Of a DNA stretch of 64,000 nucleotides, positions 57,221 through 64,000 are shown one piece after another (positions within the stretch are counted from its first letter, which is position 1; each line of letters opens with the position of its first letter). Below the pieces are notes generated by a model. The model had not been told where the DNA came from. It saw only the letters and a list, made by a program, of their open reading frames with translations, and searched no databases. Made by a program: the position numbers and the translations under genes. The stretch is taken from positions 558,001-622,000 of the forward strand of contig NZ_CP098732.1 of assembly GCF_023824315.1 (NCBI RefSeq), read 5' to 3'. The DNA is from Acinetobacter tibetensis (GTDB lineage Bacteria > Pseudomonadota > Gammaproteobacteria > Pseudomonadales > Moraxellaceae).

Positions 57221-58711
57221 ATGCAAATACTTAAACAAATACAAATTCCTTATAGTTTTGCCAAGCGACATGGCGTTTTACTTCGATATGATGGGGAACA
57301 GGTTTTTATTGTACGCCGTGAAAATACTGCATGGATTGCATTACAAGAAGCGCGCCGTTTACTTCATGTGCCTGCACACTATGAAATATTAGATGACCAA
57401 CGTTTTAATGCCTTGCTCAGTTCTAGTTATGCTGGGGACACAGGCGAGTCACAGCAAGTGGCTGCTGGGCTGGAAGATCATCCCGATTTGCTCAGTTTGG
57501 CAGATCAAGTGCCAGAAGCTGAAGATCTCATGGATCAAGAAGATGATGCGCCGATTGTACGTTTAATTAACGCCTTACTTTCAGAAGCGATTCGTGTTGG
57601 TGCATCGGATATTCATATTGAAGCCTTTGAAAAGAAACTCTCGGTGCGTTTACGAGTGGATGGTCAACTGCGTGAAATTGTACAACCTCGCCGTGAATTG
57701 GCACCGCTTTTGGTGTCTCGGATTAAAGTCATGGCGAAATTGGATATTGCTGAAAAACGGATTCCTCAGGATGGACGTATTTCATTGCGCCTAGCAGGTC
57801 GTGAAGTCGATGTGCGTGTCTCGACTTTGCCCTCATCACATGGCGAGCGTGTCGTGATGCGTTTGTTAGATAAACAAGCAGGTCGTTTGAATATGACTCA
57901 TTTGGGCTTGTTGAAACCCGACTATGAGCGTTTGACTCAATTGGTGCATCGTCCACACGGCATTATTTTGGTGACTGGGCCGACGGGTTCAGGTAAGACC
58001 ACGACTTTATATGCGGCCTTATCCGACCTAAATGACAATACCCGCAATATTTTGACCGCTGAAGATCCAATTGAATATCAGTTGGAAGGGATTGGTCAGA
58101 CACAGGTGAATACTAAGGTGGACATGACCTTTGCGCGGGCGCTTAAGGCCATGCTACGTCAAGACCCTGATGTGGTGATGGTGGGGGAAATCCGTGACTT
58201 AGAAACAGCCGAAATTGCGGTGCAAGCCTCTTTAACGGGACATTTAGTCTTATCGACCCTACACACCAACACGGCAATTGGTGCGGTGACTCGATTAAAA
58301 GATATGGGCATTGAACCTTTCTTATTGTCGAGTTCTCTTATTGGTGTGATTGCACAACGTTTGGTTCGTACACTTTGCCCACATTGCACTACGTGGCACG
58401 AGGCAGACCCATTTGAACAGCAGATTTTTAAGCCGATTATTTCTTCGGTTGAAGGGTTGAAATTGCCAGAGCCACAGGGGTGTGAGCAATGTTCACATAT
58501 GGGTTTTAGTGGGCGAACTGCAATTTATGAAATTGTACCTGTGGATGAATCTATGCGCCGTTTAATACATGGCAACGCGGCTGAATTTGAATTAGAAAGT
58601 TATGCACGGCAGCATTCAGGCTCTATTCGGGATGATGGTTTGAGAAAAGTTTTGGCAGGTAAAACGACTTTGGAAGAAGTTTTACGTGTGACCAATGAAG
58701 CGGCTGAATAA
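57221..58711 (+). CDS. gspE: Type II secretion ATPase GspE
   Basis: 496 residues from the ATG at 57221 (a GTG one codon earlier is possible; neither has a clear ribosome site). N-terminal domain with ASDIHIEAFEKKLSVRLRVD (about 130-149), Walker A GPTGSGKTTTLYAALSDLND (about 250), the Asp box LTAEDPIEYQLEGIGQTQVN, Walker B LRQDPDVVMVGEIRDLETAE, the His box GHLVLSTLHTNTA, and a zinc motif with CPHC and CEQC. It drives pseudopilus assembly for exoprotein secretion. No other gsp gene is near; scattered T2SS genes are normal in Acinetobacter. Confidence 0.92.
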   Translation: MQILKQIQIPYSFAKRHGVLLRYDGEQVFIVRRENTAWIALQEARRLLHVPAHYEILDDQRFNALLSSSYAGDTGESQQVAAGLEDHPDLLSLADQVPEAEDLMDQEDDAPIVRLINALLSEAIRVGASDIHIEAFEKKLSVRLRVDGQLREIVQPRRELAPLLVSRIKVMAKLDIAEKRIPQDGRISLRLAGREVDVRVSTLPSSHGERVVMRLLDKQAGRLNMTHLGLLKPDYERLTQLVHRPHGIILVTGPTGSGKTTTLYAALSDLNDNTRNILTAEDPIEYQLEGIGQTQVNTKVDMTFARALKAMLRQDPDVVMVGEIRDLETAEIAVQASLTGHLVLSTLHTNTAIGAVTRLKDMGIEPFLLSSSLIGVIAQRLVRTLCPHCTTWHEADPFEQQIFKPIISSVEGLKLPEPQGCEQCSHMGFSGRTAIYEIVPVDESMRRLIHGNAAEFELESYARQHSGSIRDDGLRKVLAGKTTLEEVLRVTNEAAE

Positions 58712-58738
58712 CTGAAAGTGATCAGGCTATTTCTTAAT

Positions 58739-58778
58739 TTTCTCTTTCGCTTTAGAAGAAAGGACTGCGAAAGAGAAA
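58739..58778 (+). terminator. Long-stem hairpin after gspE
   Basis: TTTCTCTTTCGC pairs perfectly over 12 bp with GCGAAAGAGAAA across a 16-nt loop, and a T-rich tract (58789-58793 and on) follows. A probable terminator, although the T run is not immediately adjacent. Confidence 0.6.
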
Positions 58779-58938
58779 TAAATTAATTTTTTTAAATATT
58801 TTAAAAAGCATTGCTTTAAGGGTTGATTTGTCTAGTTGAAATATTAGCCTTTAGTAATTGATAGTAATGATTTTGTGTTGCTAAAAAAATGATGCAAGTC
58901 ACTATGAAACTTAACGTAAGAACAAATAGATTTTAATA

Positions 58939-59511
58939 ATGAATAAACTTTTAATTTCCTTTTTTTTAATAAGTGGGGCATTTATTGCCCAGCACGGTTT
59001 TGCTGATACTGAATTGTTTAAGGTGTATAAGCAATGTCATGATGAGATGGAGTGGTCTTGTGATGTCATTAGAAACACCAATGGCAAGAAAGAAAAAGTT
59101 TATGCTGGTATGAAGTCACCACAGATTGAGCATCTAAATCAAAATTATTACCATGTTCAAATGTCATGTGGCAGCCCATGCCAGATCCATCATTTTCTAG
59201 CGAAAAATAGGCAAGCAGATGATATGACTCAAGAATTCATCGCGATAGATGCTCAGCGTAATTGCCTAATTGAAACTGATTCTGAACAGAATAAAATTAC
59301 TGCACGTCAATTAAATTCGCAAAAAAGACAGACATTGATCAGTACTCAGCACTCTATTTTTCAAAATGTTCCTATTTTTGATATCGCTCAATATACCGTG
59401 TTTCAAGGTTCTTCTTATTTTGATCAAAATGGTAATTTAATTTTGGTGGCAGATGAAATCGATGATCAAAAGAAATTTAAAAAGATATTTCCAAATCCTT
59501 GTAAGTTATAA
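58939..59511 (+). CDS. Exported cysteine-rich protein, unknown
   Basis: 190 residues. Residues 1-22 (NKLLISFFLISGAFIAQHGFA) are a cleavable signal peptide. The mature part has six cysteines (KQCHDEMEWSC, SCGSPC, RNC and the C-terminal PNPC), an even number that fits three disulfides in the periplasm. Other visible blocks: HHFLAKNRQADDMTQEF and IFDIAQYTVFQGSSYFDQNG. I recognise no family. It has a weak ribosome region, and it stands alone between gspE and ohr. Secretion through T2SS is possible but not shown. Confidence 0.75.
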   Translation: MNKLLISFFLISGAFIAQHGFADTELFKVYKQCHDEMEWSCDVIRNTNGKKEKVYAGMKSPQIEHLNQNYYHVQMSCGSPCQIHHFLAKNRQADDMTQEFIAIDAQRNCLIETDSEQNKITARQLNSQKRQTLISTQHSIFQNVPIFDIAQYTVFQGSSYFDQNGNLILVADEIDDQKKFKKIFPNPCKL

Positions 59512-59516
59512 AGTCT

Positions 59517-59544
59517 CTATCCCGAAGTGATGACTTCGGGATAG
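59517..59544. terminator. Perfect hairpin between convergent genes
   Basis: CTATCCCGAAGT and ACTTCGGGATAG form a 12-bp stem with loop GATG. There is no T run on either side, so it may terminate with help from Rho or protect 3' ends. Confidence 0.6.
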
Positions 59545-59554
59545 AACGTGTGAC

Positions 59555-59980
59555 TTAAACAATCACATTCAATGTCACGTCAATATTGCCGCGAGTGGCA
59601 TTTGAATAAGGGCAAACAATATGTGCCGCATCTACTAATTTTTGTGCTTCAGCTTGCTCTAAGCCTTCCAAATGAATATTCAAAGTCACTTGAATACCAA
59701 AGCCTGTTGGAATTGGGCCAATACCTACCTCACCTTCGATATAAACGTCAGGCGTAATTTTTAAATGATCACGATTGGCAACGAATTTCATTGCACCAAG
59801 AAAACAGGCTGAATAACCTGCAGCGAATAATTGTTCAGGATTGGTACCACCACCTGCACCACCCATTTCTTTTGGAAGAGCAAGTTTGACATCTAAAATA
59901 CCGTCAGATGAGATTGCACGACCATCACGGCCACCTGTAGCTTTGGCATGTGCGGTATAAACTACTTGTTCTAGAGACAT
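59555..59980 (-). CDS. ohr: Organic hydroperoxide resistance protein Ohr
   Basis: 141 residues from the ATG at 59980 (AGGTG 6 bp upstream; a GTG three codons earlier overlaps that site and is rejected). Thiol peroxidase that reduces organic hydroperoxides. Seen: VVYTAHAKATGGRDGRAISS, the catalytic Cys in AAGYSACFLGAMKFVA (about 60) and the resolving Cys in AHIVCPYSNATRGNIDV (about 125). The lack of an internal insertion and the GTNPEQLFAAGY block place it in Ohr and not OsmC. A candidate operator lies upstream; no ohrR gene is adjacent. Confidence 0.93.
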   Translation of the reverse strand: MSLEQVVYTAHAKATGGRDGRAISSDGILDVKLALPKEMGGAGGGTNPEQLFAAGYSACFLGAMKFVANRDHLKITPDVYIEGEVGIGPIPTGFGIQVTLNIHLEGLEQAEAQKLVDAAHIVCPYSNATRGNIDVTLNVIV

Positions 59981-60014
59981 TTTATTCACCTATATTTATG
60001 TCGAATGCAAATAT

Positions 60015-60042
60015 ATCGTACACGATTTAATTTACAGTGCAA
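60015..60042 (-). promoter_or_regulatory. ohr promoter with overlapping inverted repeat
   Basis: On the minus strand TTGCAC (60042-60037) and TACGAT (60020-60015) are 16 bp apart and could be -35 and -10 boxes. The -10 box overlaps ATCGT-AC-ACGAT (60015-60026), a 5-bp inverted repeat that could be a repressor site such as for OhrR. Sequence fit is moderate. Confidence 0.45.
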
Positions 60043-60258
60043 GTATTAAACAATGAGATTTATATATAGCCACACTCAATTTTTTAGATCAATTGAGTTT
60101 TGTGAAGATTCGTTCACAACAAGGTCAGCATATAAATTGGGTAAATATCTTTAAGCCGAAACCAATAGCTTATTTCAGATGAAATCTCACAAAGCTGGAT
60201 ATTTAACTTTATTGAAAAAAGTAGTTTTACCCAAAAGAAATAAGGTGGGGTAGGCTTT

Positions 60259-61086
60259 TTAACCAAACTGAACCAATCGGCGATGTTGCATTAAAGGCAT
60301 GGACTCACGAATTTGTTGTTGTTCTTGTAAGTCAAAAGGTACAGTAATGAGCTGTGCACCCTCAGTTGTAATAATATCGAGTACTTGCCCACGACTATTG
60401 GTCGCGGCAGTATGTCCCCATGTTTGGCGTTTTTCACCATGCCAGCCTTGTTGAGCAGCCCCGAGCACTTGGCATTGACTGTCCATGGCACGCGCTTGTA
60501 AAAGTAATTGCCAATGCATTTGACCAGTGGTGTAAGTAAAGGCAGAAGGAGCAGTTAAAATATTGGCACCACGAGCACGTAAATGTAAAGCCAGTTCAGG
60601 GAAACGAAGGTCATAGCAGACCATCATCCCAATGTTGCCAAAAGGAGTTTGTGCAACAACAATATCTGAGCCTGGTTCAAAAAACTTAGATTCTTGGTAG
60701 CCACCGACAGCATCACCGACTTGTACATCAAACAAGTGAATTTTGTCGTAACGCGCTTCTGTACGCTCAGGGCTAATACACAAACTGACTGTGCGCACAC
60801 GACCATCTTCAATCACAGAACCATCAGGACGGAAGGGGCAAGGTAAAGTTCCTGCAATCAGCCAGATTTGATACTGGTGAGCTAAAGTTTCGAGTCGTTT
60901 TTGGATCGTTTCGAACTGTGCTGCTGTTTCACGTTGTTTGCCTGCGGCAAAGCACACGAAATTTTCAGGGAACACCACCAAAGAAGAACCCTGTGCTTTA
61001 CTCTGTTGAATCAATGATTCGATGACCTTGAAGTTTTCTTCAATGTCATTTTGAGAATTCATTTGAGCAACAGAAAGTAAAGACAT
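60259..61086 (-). CDS. Carbon-nitrogen hydrolase (Nit-type amidase)
   Basis: 275 residues, nitrilase fold with the complete Glu-Lys-Cys triad: LVVFPENFVCFAAGKQRE (Glu about 41), ARYDKIHLFDVQVG (Lys about 115) and GMMVCYDLRFPELALHLRA (Cys about 155). The RYDKIHLFD and CYDLRFPE forms are those of the Nit1/Nit2/NitB group, whose members hydrolyse deaminated glutathione or omega-amides. The substrate is thus suggested but not proven. It lies 24 bp after gigB on the same strand, and may be part of that transcript. Confidence 0.88.
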   Translation of the reverse strand: MSLLSVAQMNSQNDIEENFKVIESLIQQSKAQGSSLVVFPENFVCFAAGKQRETAAQFETIQKRLETLAHQYQIWLIAGTLPCPFRPDGSVIEDGRVRTVSLCISPERTEARYDKIHLFDVQVGDAVGGYQESKFFEPGSDIVVAQTPFGNIGMMVCYDLRFPELALHLRARGANILTAPSAFTYTTGQMHWQLLLQARAMDSQCQVLGAAQQGWHGEKRQTWGHTAATNSRGQVLDIITTEGAQLITVPFDLQEQQQIRESMPLMQHRRLVQFG

Positions 61087-61110
61087 CAGTTTATCCTTGT
61101 AGCAAGTACA

Positions 61111-61632
61111 TTAAGCGTTTTGTTGATGAGACGCTTGTTCCAAATTATCTTGTTCTTTTTGGAGTTGTTTGACCAGCGGTTCAAACATATTTTGATTATT
61201 TTCGTTCAATTTCATCAAGGTTTTGTGCGCATCAAGTACGGTTGTCAGCATACTTGAGTTGGTTACGTGTTCTTCCATTAACTCACGTGTACATACGCTT
61301 GGATCACCGCAGTAATTCAAGATGACGAAAACCTGACCTAAGCCCATGCTATTGGCTAAAGTCGTAATATCTGGATTGGTTGATAACATGACGGCCTGAA
61401 TGTTGTGAGCTTGTTTTAGCTTCAAACCAAGTTTCGCTAAAATGCCTAGCACTGTGCTATCGATGAATGTAGTTTGGGTTAAATCTACGATTGCCCCAAC
61501 GACATTCGACTGTTGTTCAATACGGTTTAAAAGTTTGTCTAGACTGATACAAGATTGGGCTCGCACTTCGCCGATAAGCTTAAAAATATGCGTTCCGTCC
61601 AAACTTGCATATTCAACATGACCTGTTGACAT
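61111..61632 (-). CDS. gigB: STAS-domain anti-anti-sigma-like protein GigB
   Basis: 173 residues from the ATG at 61632. A TTG at 61692 lies in a hairpin and would add 20 unconserved residues. The STAS fold runs from VEYASLDGTHIFKLIGEVRA to about residue 110, with the phospho-acceptor serine in TTFIDSTVLGILAKLG (DST). In A. baumannii the pair GigA (phosphatase) and GigB is reported to control stress tolerance and virulence through NPr; the gene order, domains and sizes match, so I use the names. The C-terminal 60 residues are a helical, Gln-rich tail that ordinary STAS proteins lack. Confidence 0.85.
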   Translation of the reverse strand: MSTGHVEYASLDGTHIFKLIGEVRAQSCISLDKLLNRIEQQSNVVGAIVDLTQTTFIDSTVLGILAKLGLKLKQAHNIQAVMLSTNPDITTLANSMGLGQVFVILNYCGDPSVCTRELMEEHVTNSSMLTTVLDAHKTLMKLNENNQNMFEPLVKQLQKEQDNLEQASHQQNA

Positions 61633-61685
61633 ATAAATGCCATTTGCAGAGAAGGATTTTAAAATTATCACATAGGGCAACTGTA

Positions 61686-61705
61686 GACTCAAGTATTCTT
61701 GAGTC
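61686..61705. repeat. Hairpin in the gigA-gigB gap
   Basis: GACTCAAG and CTTGAGTC form a perfect 8-bp inverted repeat with loop TATT. It is not followed by a T run on the minus strand, so it is not a clear terminator; an operator or RNA-processing site is possible. Confidence 0.55.
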
Positions 61706-61745
61706 GTAGATACCTATTGAATTGTTTAAGTTGTTGAAAATTAAT

Positions 61746-62714
61746 TTAATTCATTCTGCATAAACTTAAGATAGCAATATCATCTGCCACATGTTCAGGG
61801 GCTTGAAATGATTGATTTTGCAAATGGAAGACCAATTGTTCGAATTGTTCGTTCAATCCACCATCAAAAGGTTCAAGAGCACCATCCGAGCAAATAATGA
61901 AACGTGAATGCTTATTTAATAGACATTCGAATTCTTCTACTTCTAAATCTTCCGTTAAACCGAGTGGAAAACTACTGGTATTTAAAATTTTAGGTGGATG
62001 ATTGGGTTCTAGCATAATTGCAGGAGGATAGTGTCCAGCGCTCGACCATTTTAAAACATGGGTTTCTAAATTCAATGTACCGGCAATCATGGTGATGTGC
62101 TTTTCAATATTTTCTTGTACCAACATCCCATTCAGTTTCTTAATCAATTCTCTTGGTGTTTTTGAGCGGCCATGAAACGCAGCCATCCAAGAAGTGAGTA
62201 AACTGCTGGTGACACCATGACCAGACACATCGGCCAAATAGAAAATAATTTCTTTGTCACTGAGCTTCCAATAGTCGTACCAATCGCCAGAAAGATAGGC
62301 CGAAGGTTGGAACAGTGTTTCTATACGATAATTGGTCAGTTCAATCGGGTTTGGGAGTAATCGTTTCTGAAGTTCAGCAGCAGACGGTAAATCACGACTG
62401 TCCTGATTACGCTTATATTGAGCATCAATTTTTAATAATGAATGTTCAGGATTGGCAGGTAAACGATTCCAAATCCAACCTGCAAGGGCGCCGAGCTCCC
62501 AAGCCTGAGCCAAAGCGGTCCCTTCGTTTTCAAAGGCCATAACAATTGTGGGCAAACTCCACTGATGGGTCAGATAATCTTGTACATCGGCAATCGCGAT
62601 AATCGTAGGATCATACAAGTCAATATCATTAATTTGAATCATCTGCACACTTGGGAGTGTATTAAGCACCTGATCTAAATAAGGAATATTACGAGTTGGT
62701 TGAATGAAATACAT
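61746..62714 (-). CDS. gigA: SpoIIE/RsbU-type protein phosphatase GigA
   Basis: 322 residues. Residues 1-100 look like a degenerate receiver domain (VQMIQINDIDLYDPTIIAIA, no acceptor pocket that I can see). The PP2C-type phosphatase starts at LPSAAELQKRLLPNPIEL, with metal-binding aspartates in SGDWYDYW, FYLADVSGHGVTSSLLTSW, ICSDGALEPF and ADDIAILSL. It likely dephosphorylates the STAS protein GigB encoded 113 bp downstream. In A. baumannii this system is tied to the nitrogen PTS (NPr). The gap between the two holds a perfect hairpin. Confidence 0.87.
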   Translation of the reverse strand: MYFIQPTRNIPYLDQVLNTLPSVQMIQINDIDLYDPTIIAIADVQDYLTHQWSLPTIVMAFENEGTALAQAWELGALAGWIWNRLPANPEHSLLKIDAQYKRNQDSRDLPSAAELQKRLLPNPIELTNYRIETLFQPSAYLSGDWYDYWKLSDKEIIFYLADVSGHGVTSSLLTSWMAAFHGRSKTPRELIKKLNGMLVQENIEKHITMIAGTLNLETHVLKWSSAGHYPPAIMLEPNHPPKILNTSSFPLGLTEDLEVEEFECLLNKHSRFIICSDGALEPFDGGLNEQFEQLVFHLQNQSFQAPEHVADDIAILSLCRMN

Positions 62715-62818
62715 ATATATATTGTATGATCCTTTAGATTTACATCGTTAGATGTACTATATCAATCAAGTAATTGCTAGAAAAAATAATGCTTTTCAGT
62801 GCAAATAAGTTTTACAAA

Positions 62819-63742
62819 TTATTCAGACGATGGTGAGTTATCTGAATCTTGCGTATCATCAATACCATCATCAGGTTCTTCGTCGACAAAGGAAATATTG
62901 TCAGCATCAAGCCCTTGCTTTTGCGCAATTTCAAAATTCTTACGTTGTAAATAGATATCTCGAATCGCTGCGTAACGGTCACCTTGTAATACATTTTCTA
63001 CATCAAGGATTTGGGCGCGTGTATCAATACCACGGAGCAATTGATCTGACCAATATAAGCCATCGTTATCTGCAAAGATGTATTTTTGTGGGCGTGCTTG
63101 ACCATCAACAGCAAAACCAAATCCATCACGGAAAGTACTTGGACCTATAATAGGTAAAACCAAATATGGACCAGAAGGGACACTATAATAACCAAGTGTT
63201 GTGCCAAAGCCTTCTTCTTCCATGTCTAGACCTAAACGTCGTGCAGGATCAGCAAAACCTAAAGTTGTCACAGTATTAATCGTAAAGCGACCTAAAGACT
63301 TTGCAGCACGTGATGGGCGCCCTTGCACCAATTGATTTACGGCATTCCAAGGTTCATTTAAGTTTTTACGAAATGCACGATAAGCACCACGGACACTGTC
63401 AGGAACTTTAGTTTTATATTGTACTGCTACTGGTCTAGCAAAATTTCGGTCTAAGAAATCATTGAAGGCAAAGGTTTCACGGTTTAATGCTTCTAAAGGG
63501 TCTTTGATGCTATCGGGCTGTGCAGCATTTGCATTCACTTTTAAATCATTTGCTTTTACATTTTTGAGTTCTTTTAATGACTCAAGTCTAGAAACCTGAG
63601 TAGTAGATGATGCATCAGGTGCAACTTCATTTACAGGAGTGTCGCTTGAAGCTGTAGCAGATAGATCATCATTTGCTTGAACAGTAGAAGCAAAACTAAC
63701 AGCTAAAAGTGTCGCACATAAATAATAGTGAGTATGTTGCAT
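62819..63742 (-). CDS. mlaA: MlaA-family outer-membrane lipid asymmetry protein without a lipobox
   Basis: 307 residues. The MlaA/VacJ domain runs from DPLEALNRETFAFNDFLDRN (about 82) through GRFTINTVTTLGFADPARRL, EGFGTTLGYYSVPSGPYLVL and PIIGPSTFRDGFGFAVD to about 270. MlaA removes misplaced phospholipids from the outer leaflet with MlaC and the MlaFEDB transporter. The signal (HTHYYLCATLLAVSFASTVQ then AND) has its only Cys at position 9, with no lipobox at the cleavage point, so it should be a soluble or self-inserting protein. The acidic C-terminal tail (DDGIDDTQDSDNSPSS) is another oddity. Confidence 0.88.
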   Translation of the reverse strand: MQHTHYYLCATLLAVSFASTVQANDDLSATASSDTPVNEVAPDASSTTQVSRLESLKELKNVKANDLKVNANAAQPDSIKDPLEALNRETFAFNDFLDRNFARPVAVQYKTKVPDSVRGAYRAFRKNLNEPWNAVNQLVQGRPSRAAKSLGRFTINTVTTLGFADPARRLGLDMEEEGFGTTLGYYSVPSGPYLVLPIIGPSTFRDGFGFAVDGQARPQKYIFADNDGLYWSDQLLRGIDTRAQILDVENVLQGDRYAAIRDIYLQRKNFEIAQKQGLDADNISFVDEEPDDGIDDTQDSDNSPSSE

Positions 63743-64000
63743 AATAGATCCAAGACGGTTCTTAATGTCATAAGCAAAATAAGAAGTCTAAAATAAAGGG
63801 TATGGAGCGTATTGTAACAGTTGTTTTCTTCAGAGTATTAAAACAAATTTGATCAAAATATGTAATAAAACCGCGTAATAGGTTGTTAATTAATCATATG
63901 AACATTATTTTCGAATAAAATTTAAAAAGGGTATTGCAAGGGATGTGAAATGCTGTAGAATGCACATCCATCGGCGGTGATGTTGATTAAAACTTGTTGA
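63743..64000. other. AT-rich region upstream of mlaA
   Basis: 258 bp with no supportable gene; it should hold the mlaA promoter on the minus strand. I see A/T runs but no convincing boxes. Confidence 0.5.

Overview
The window is a gene-dense stretch of ordinary chromosome from an AT-rich gammaproteobacterium, almost certainly Acinetobacter or a close relative in the Moraxellaceae. The pointers are the run gacS / cysM / PolB-like exonuclease / rlmD / relA / mazG, rapZ-ptsO-darP, accA overlapping tilS, a free-standing gspE, the SpoIIE phosphatase / STAS pair that matches GigA-GigB of A. baumannii, and an alanine-repeat lipoprotein. I see no rRNA, tRNA, prophage, insertion sequence or CRISPR array. 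The family calls come from reading the translated sequences, not from searches.

Layout. 1-533: truncated DMT transporter. 1464-4384: three-gene proton-translocating transhydrogenase operon (pntAA-pntAB-pntB). 4691-7212: a DUF3303-like gene between two copies of one terminator, then an ammonium transporter behind a good sigma-54 promoter with an unknown gene 12 bp after it. 7296-13182 (minus): rsfS, a hyi-glxR-crotonase metabolic cluster, and the tripartite hybrid kinase gacS. 13336-25549 (plus): cysM, an exonuclease, rlmD, relA, mazG, a comEA-like gene, pcnB, folK, panB, panC, rapZ, ptsO and darP, mostly tightly packed. 25628-27271 (minus): an acyl-CoA ligase. 27761-41384: the thrS-infC ... 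rpmI-rplT ... pheS-pheT-ihfA translation cluster, split by accessory genes (methyltransferase, YfcG-like GST, two small membrane proteins, a two-domain TonB-C protein, an MFS transporter with no visible start codon, two unknowns). 41520-44102 (minus): alanine-repeat lipoprotein, rho, trxA. 44368-49491 (plus): ppx, accA, tilS, proC, a YggT protein. 49564-57119: polA, a 949-residue DUF2339 membrane protein, a MscS channel and an unknown partner. 57221-64000: gspE, a cysteine-rich exported protein, ohr, a nitrilase-family amidase, the GigB-GigA stress pair and an MlaA protein.

How the parts connect. Several genes belong to stress and nitrogen signalling: RelA (ppGpp), GacS, the nitrogen-PTS phosphocarrier NPr (ptsO), GigA/GigB (reported in A. 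baumannii to act through NPr) and the sigma-54 promoter of amt. The strongest regulatory observation is a hairpin just before the thrS ribosome-binding site whose 7-nt loop carries a threonine anticodon (GGU) after a U33-like base. It looks like a tRNA-Thr mimic for autogenous control, as known in E. coli. The best candidates for new biology are the unknown gene 6604-7212 in the sigma-54 amt operon, the GGGATTTAGGG-type palindromic repeat family, and the MFS frame that lacks a start codon.
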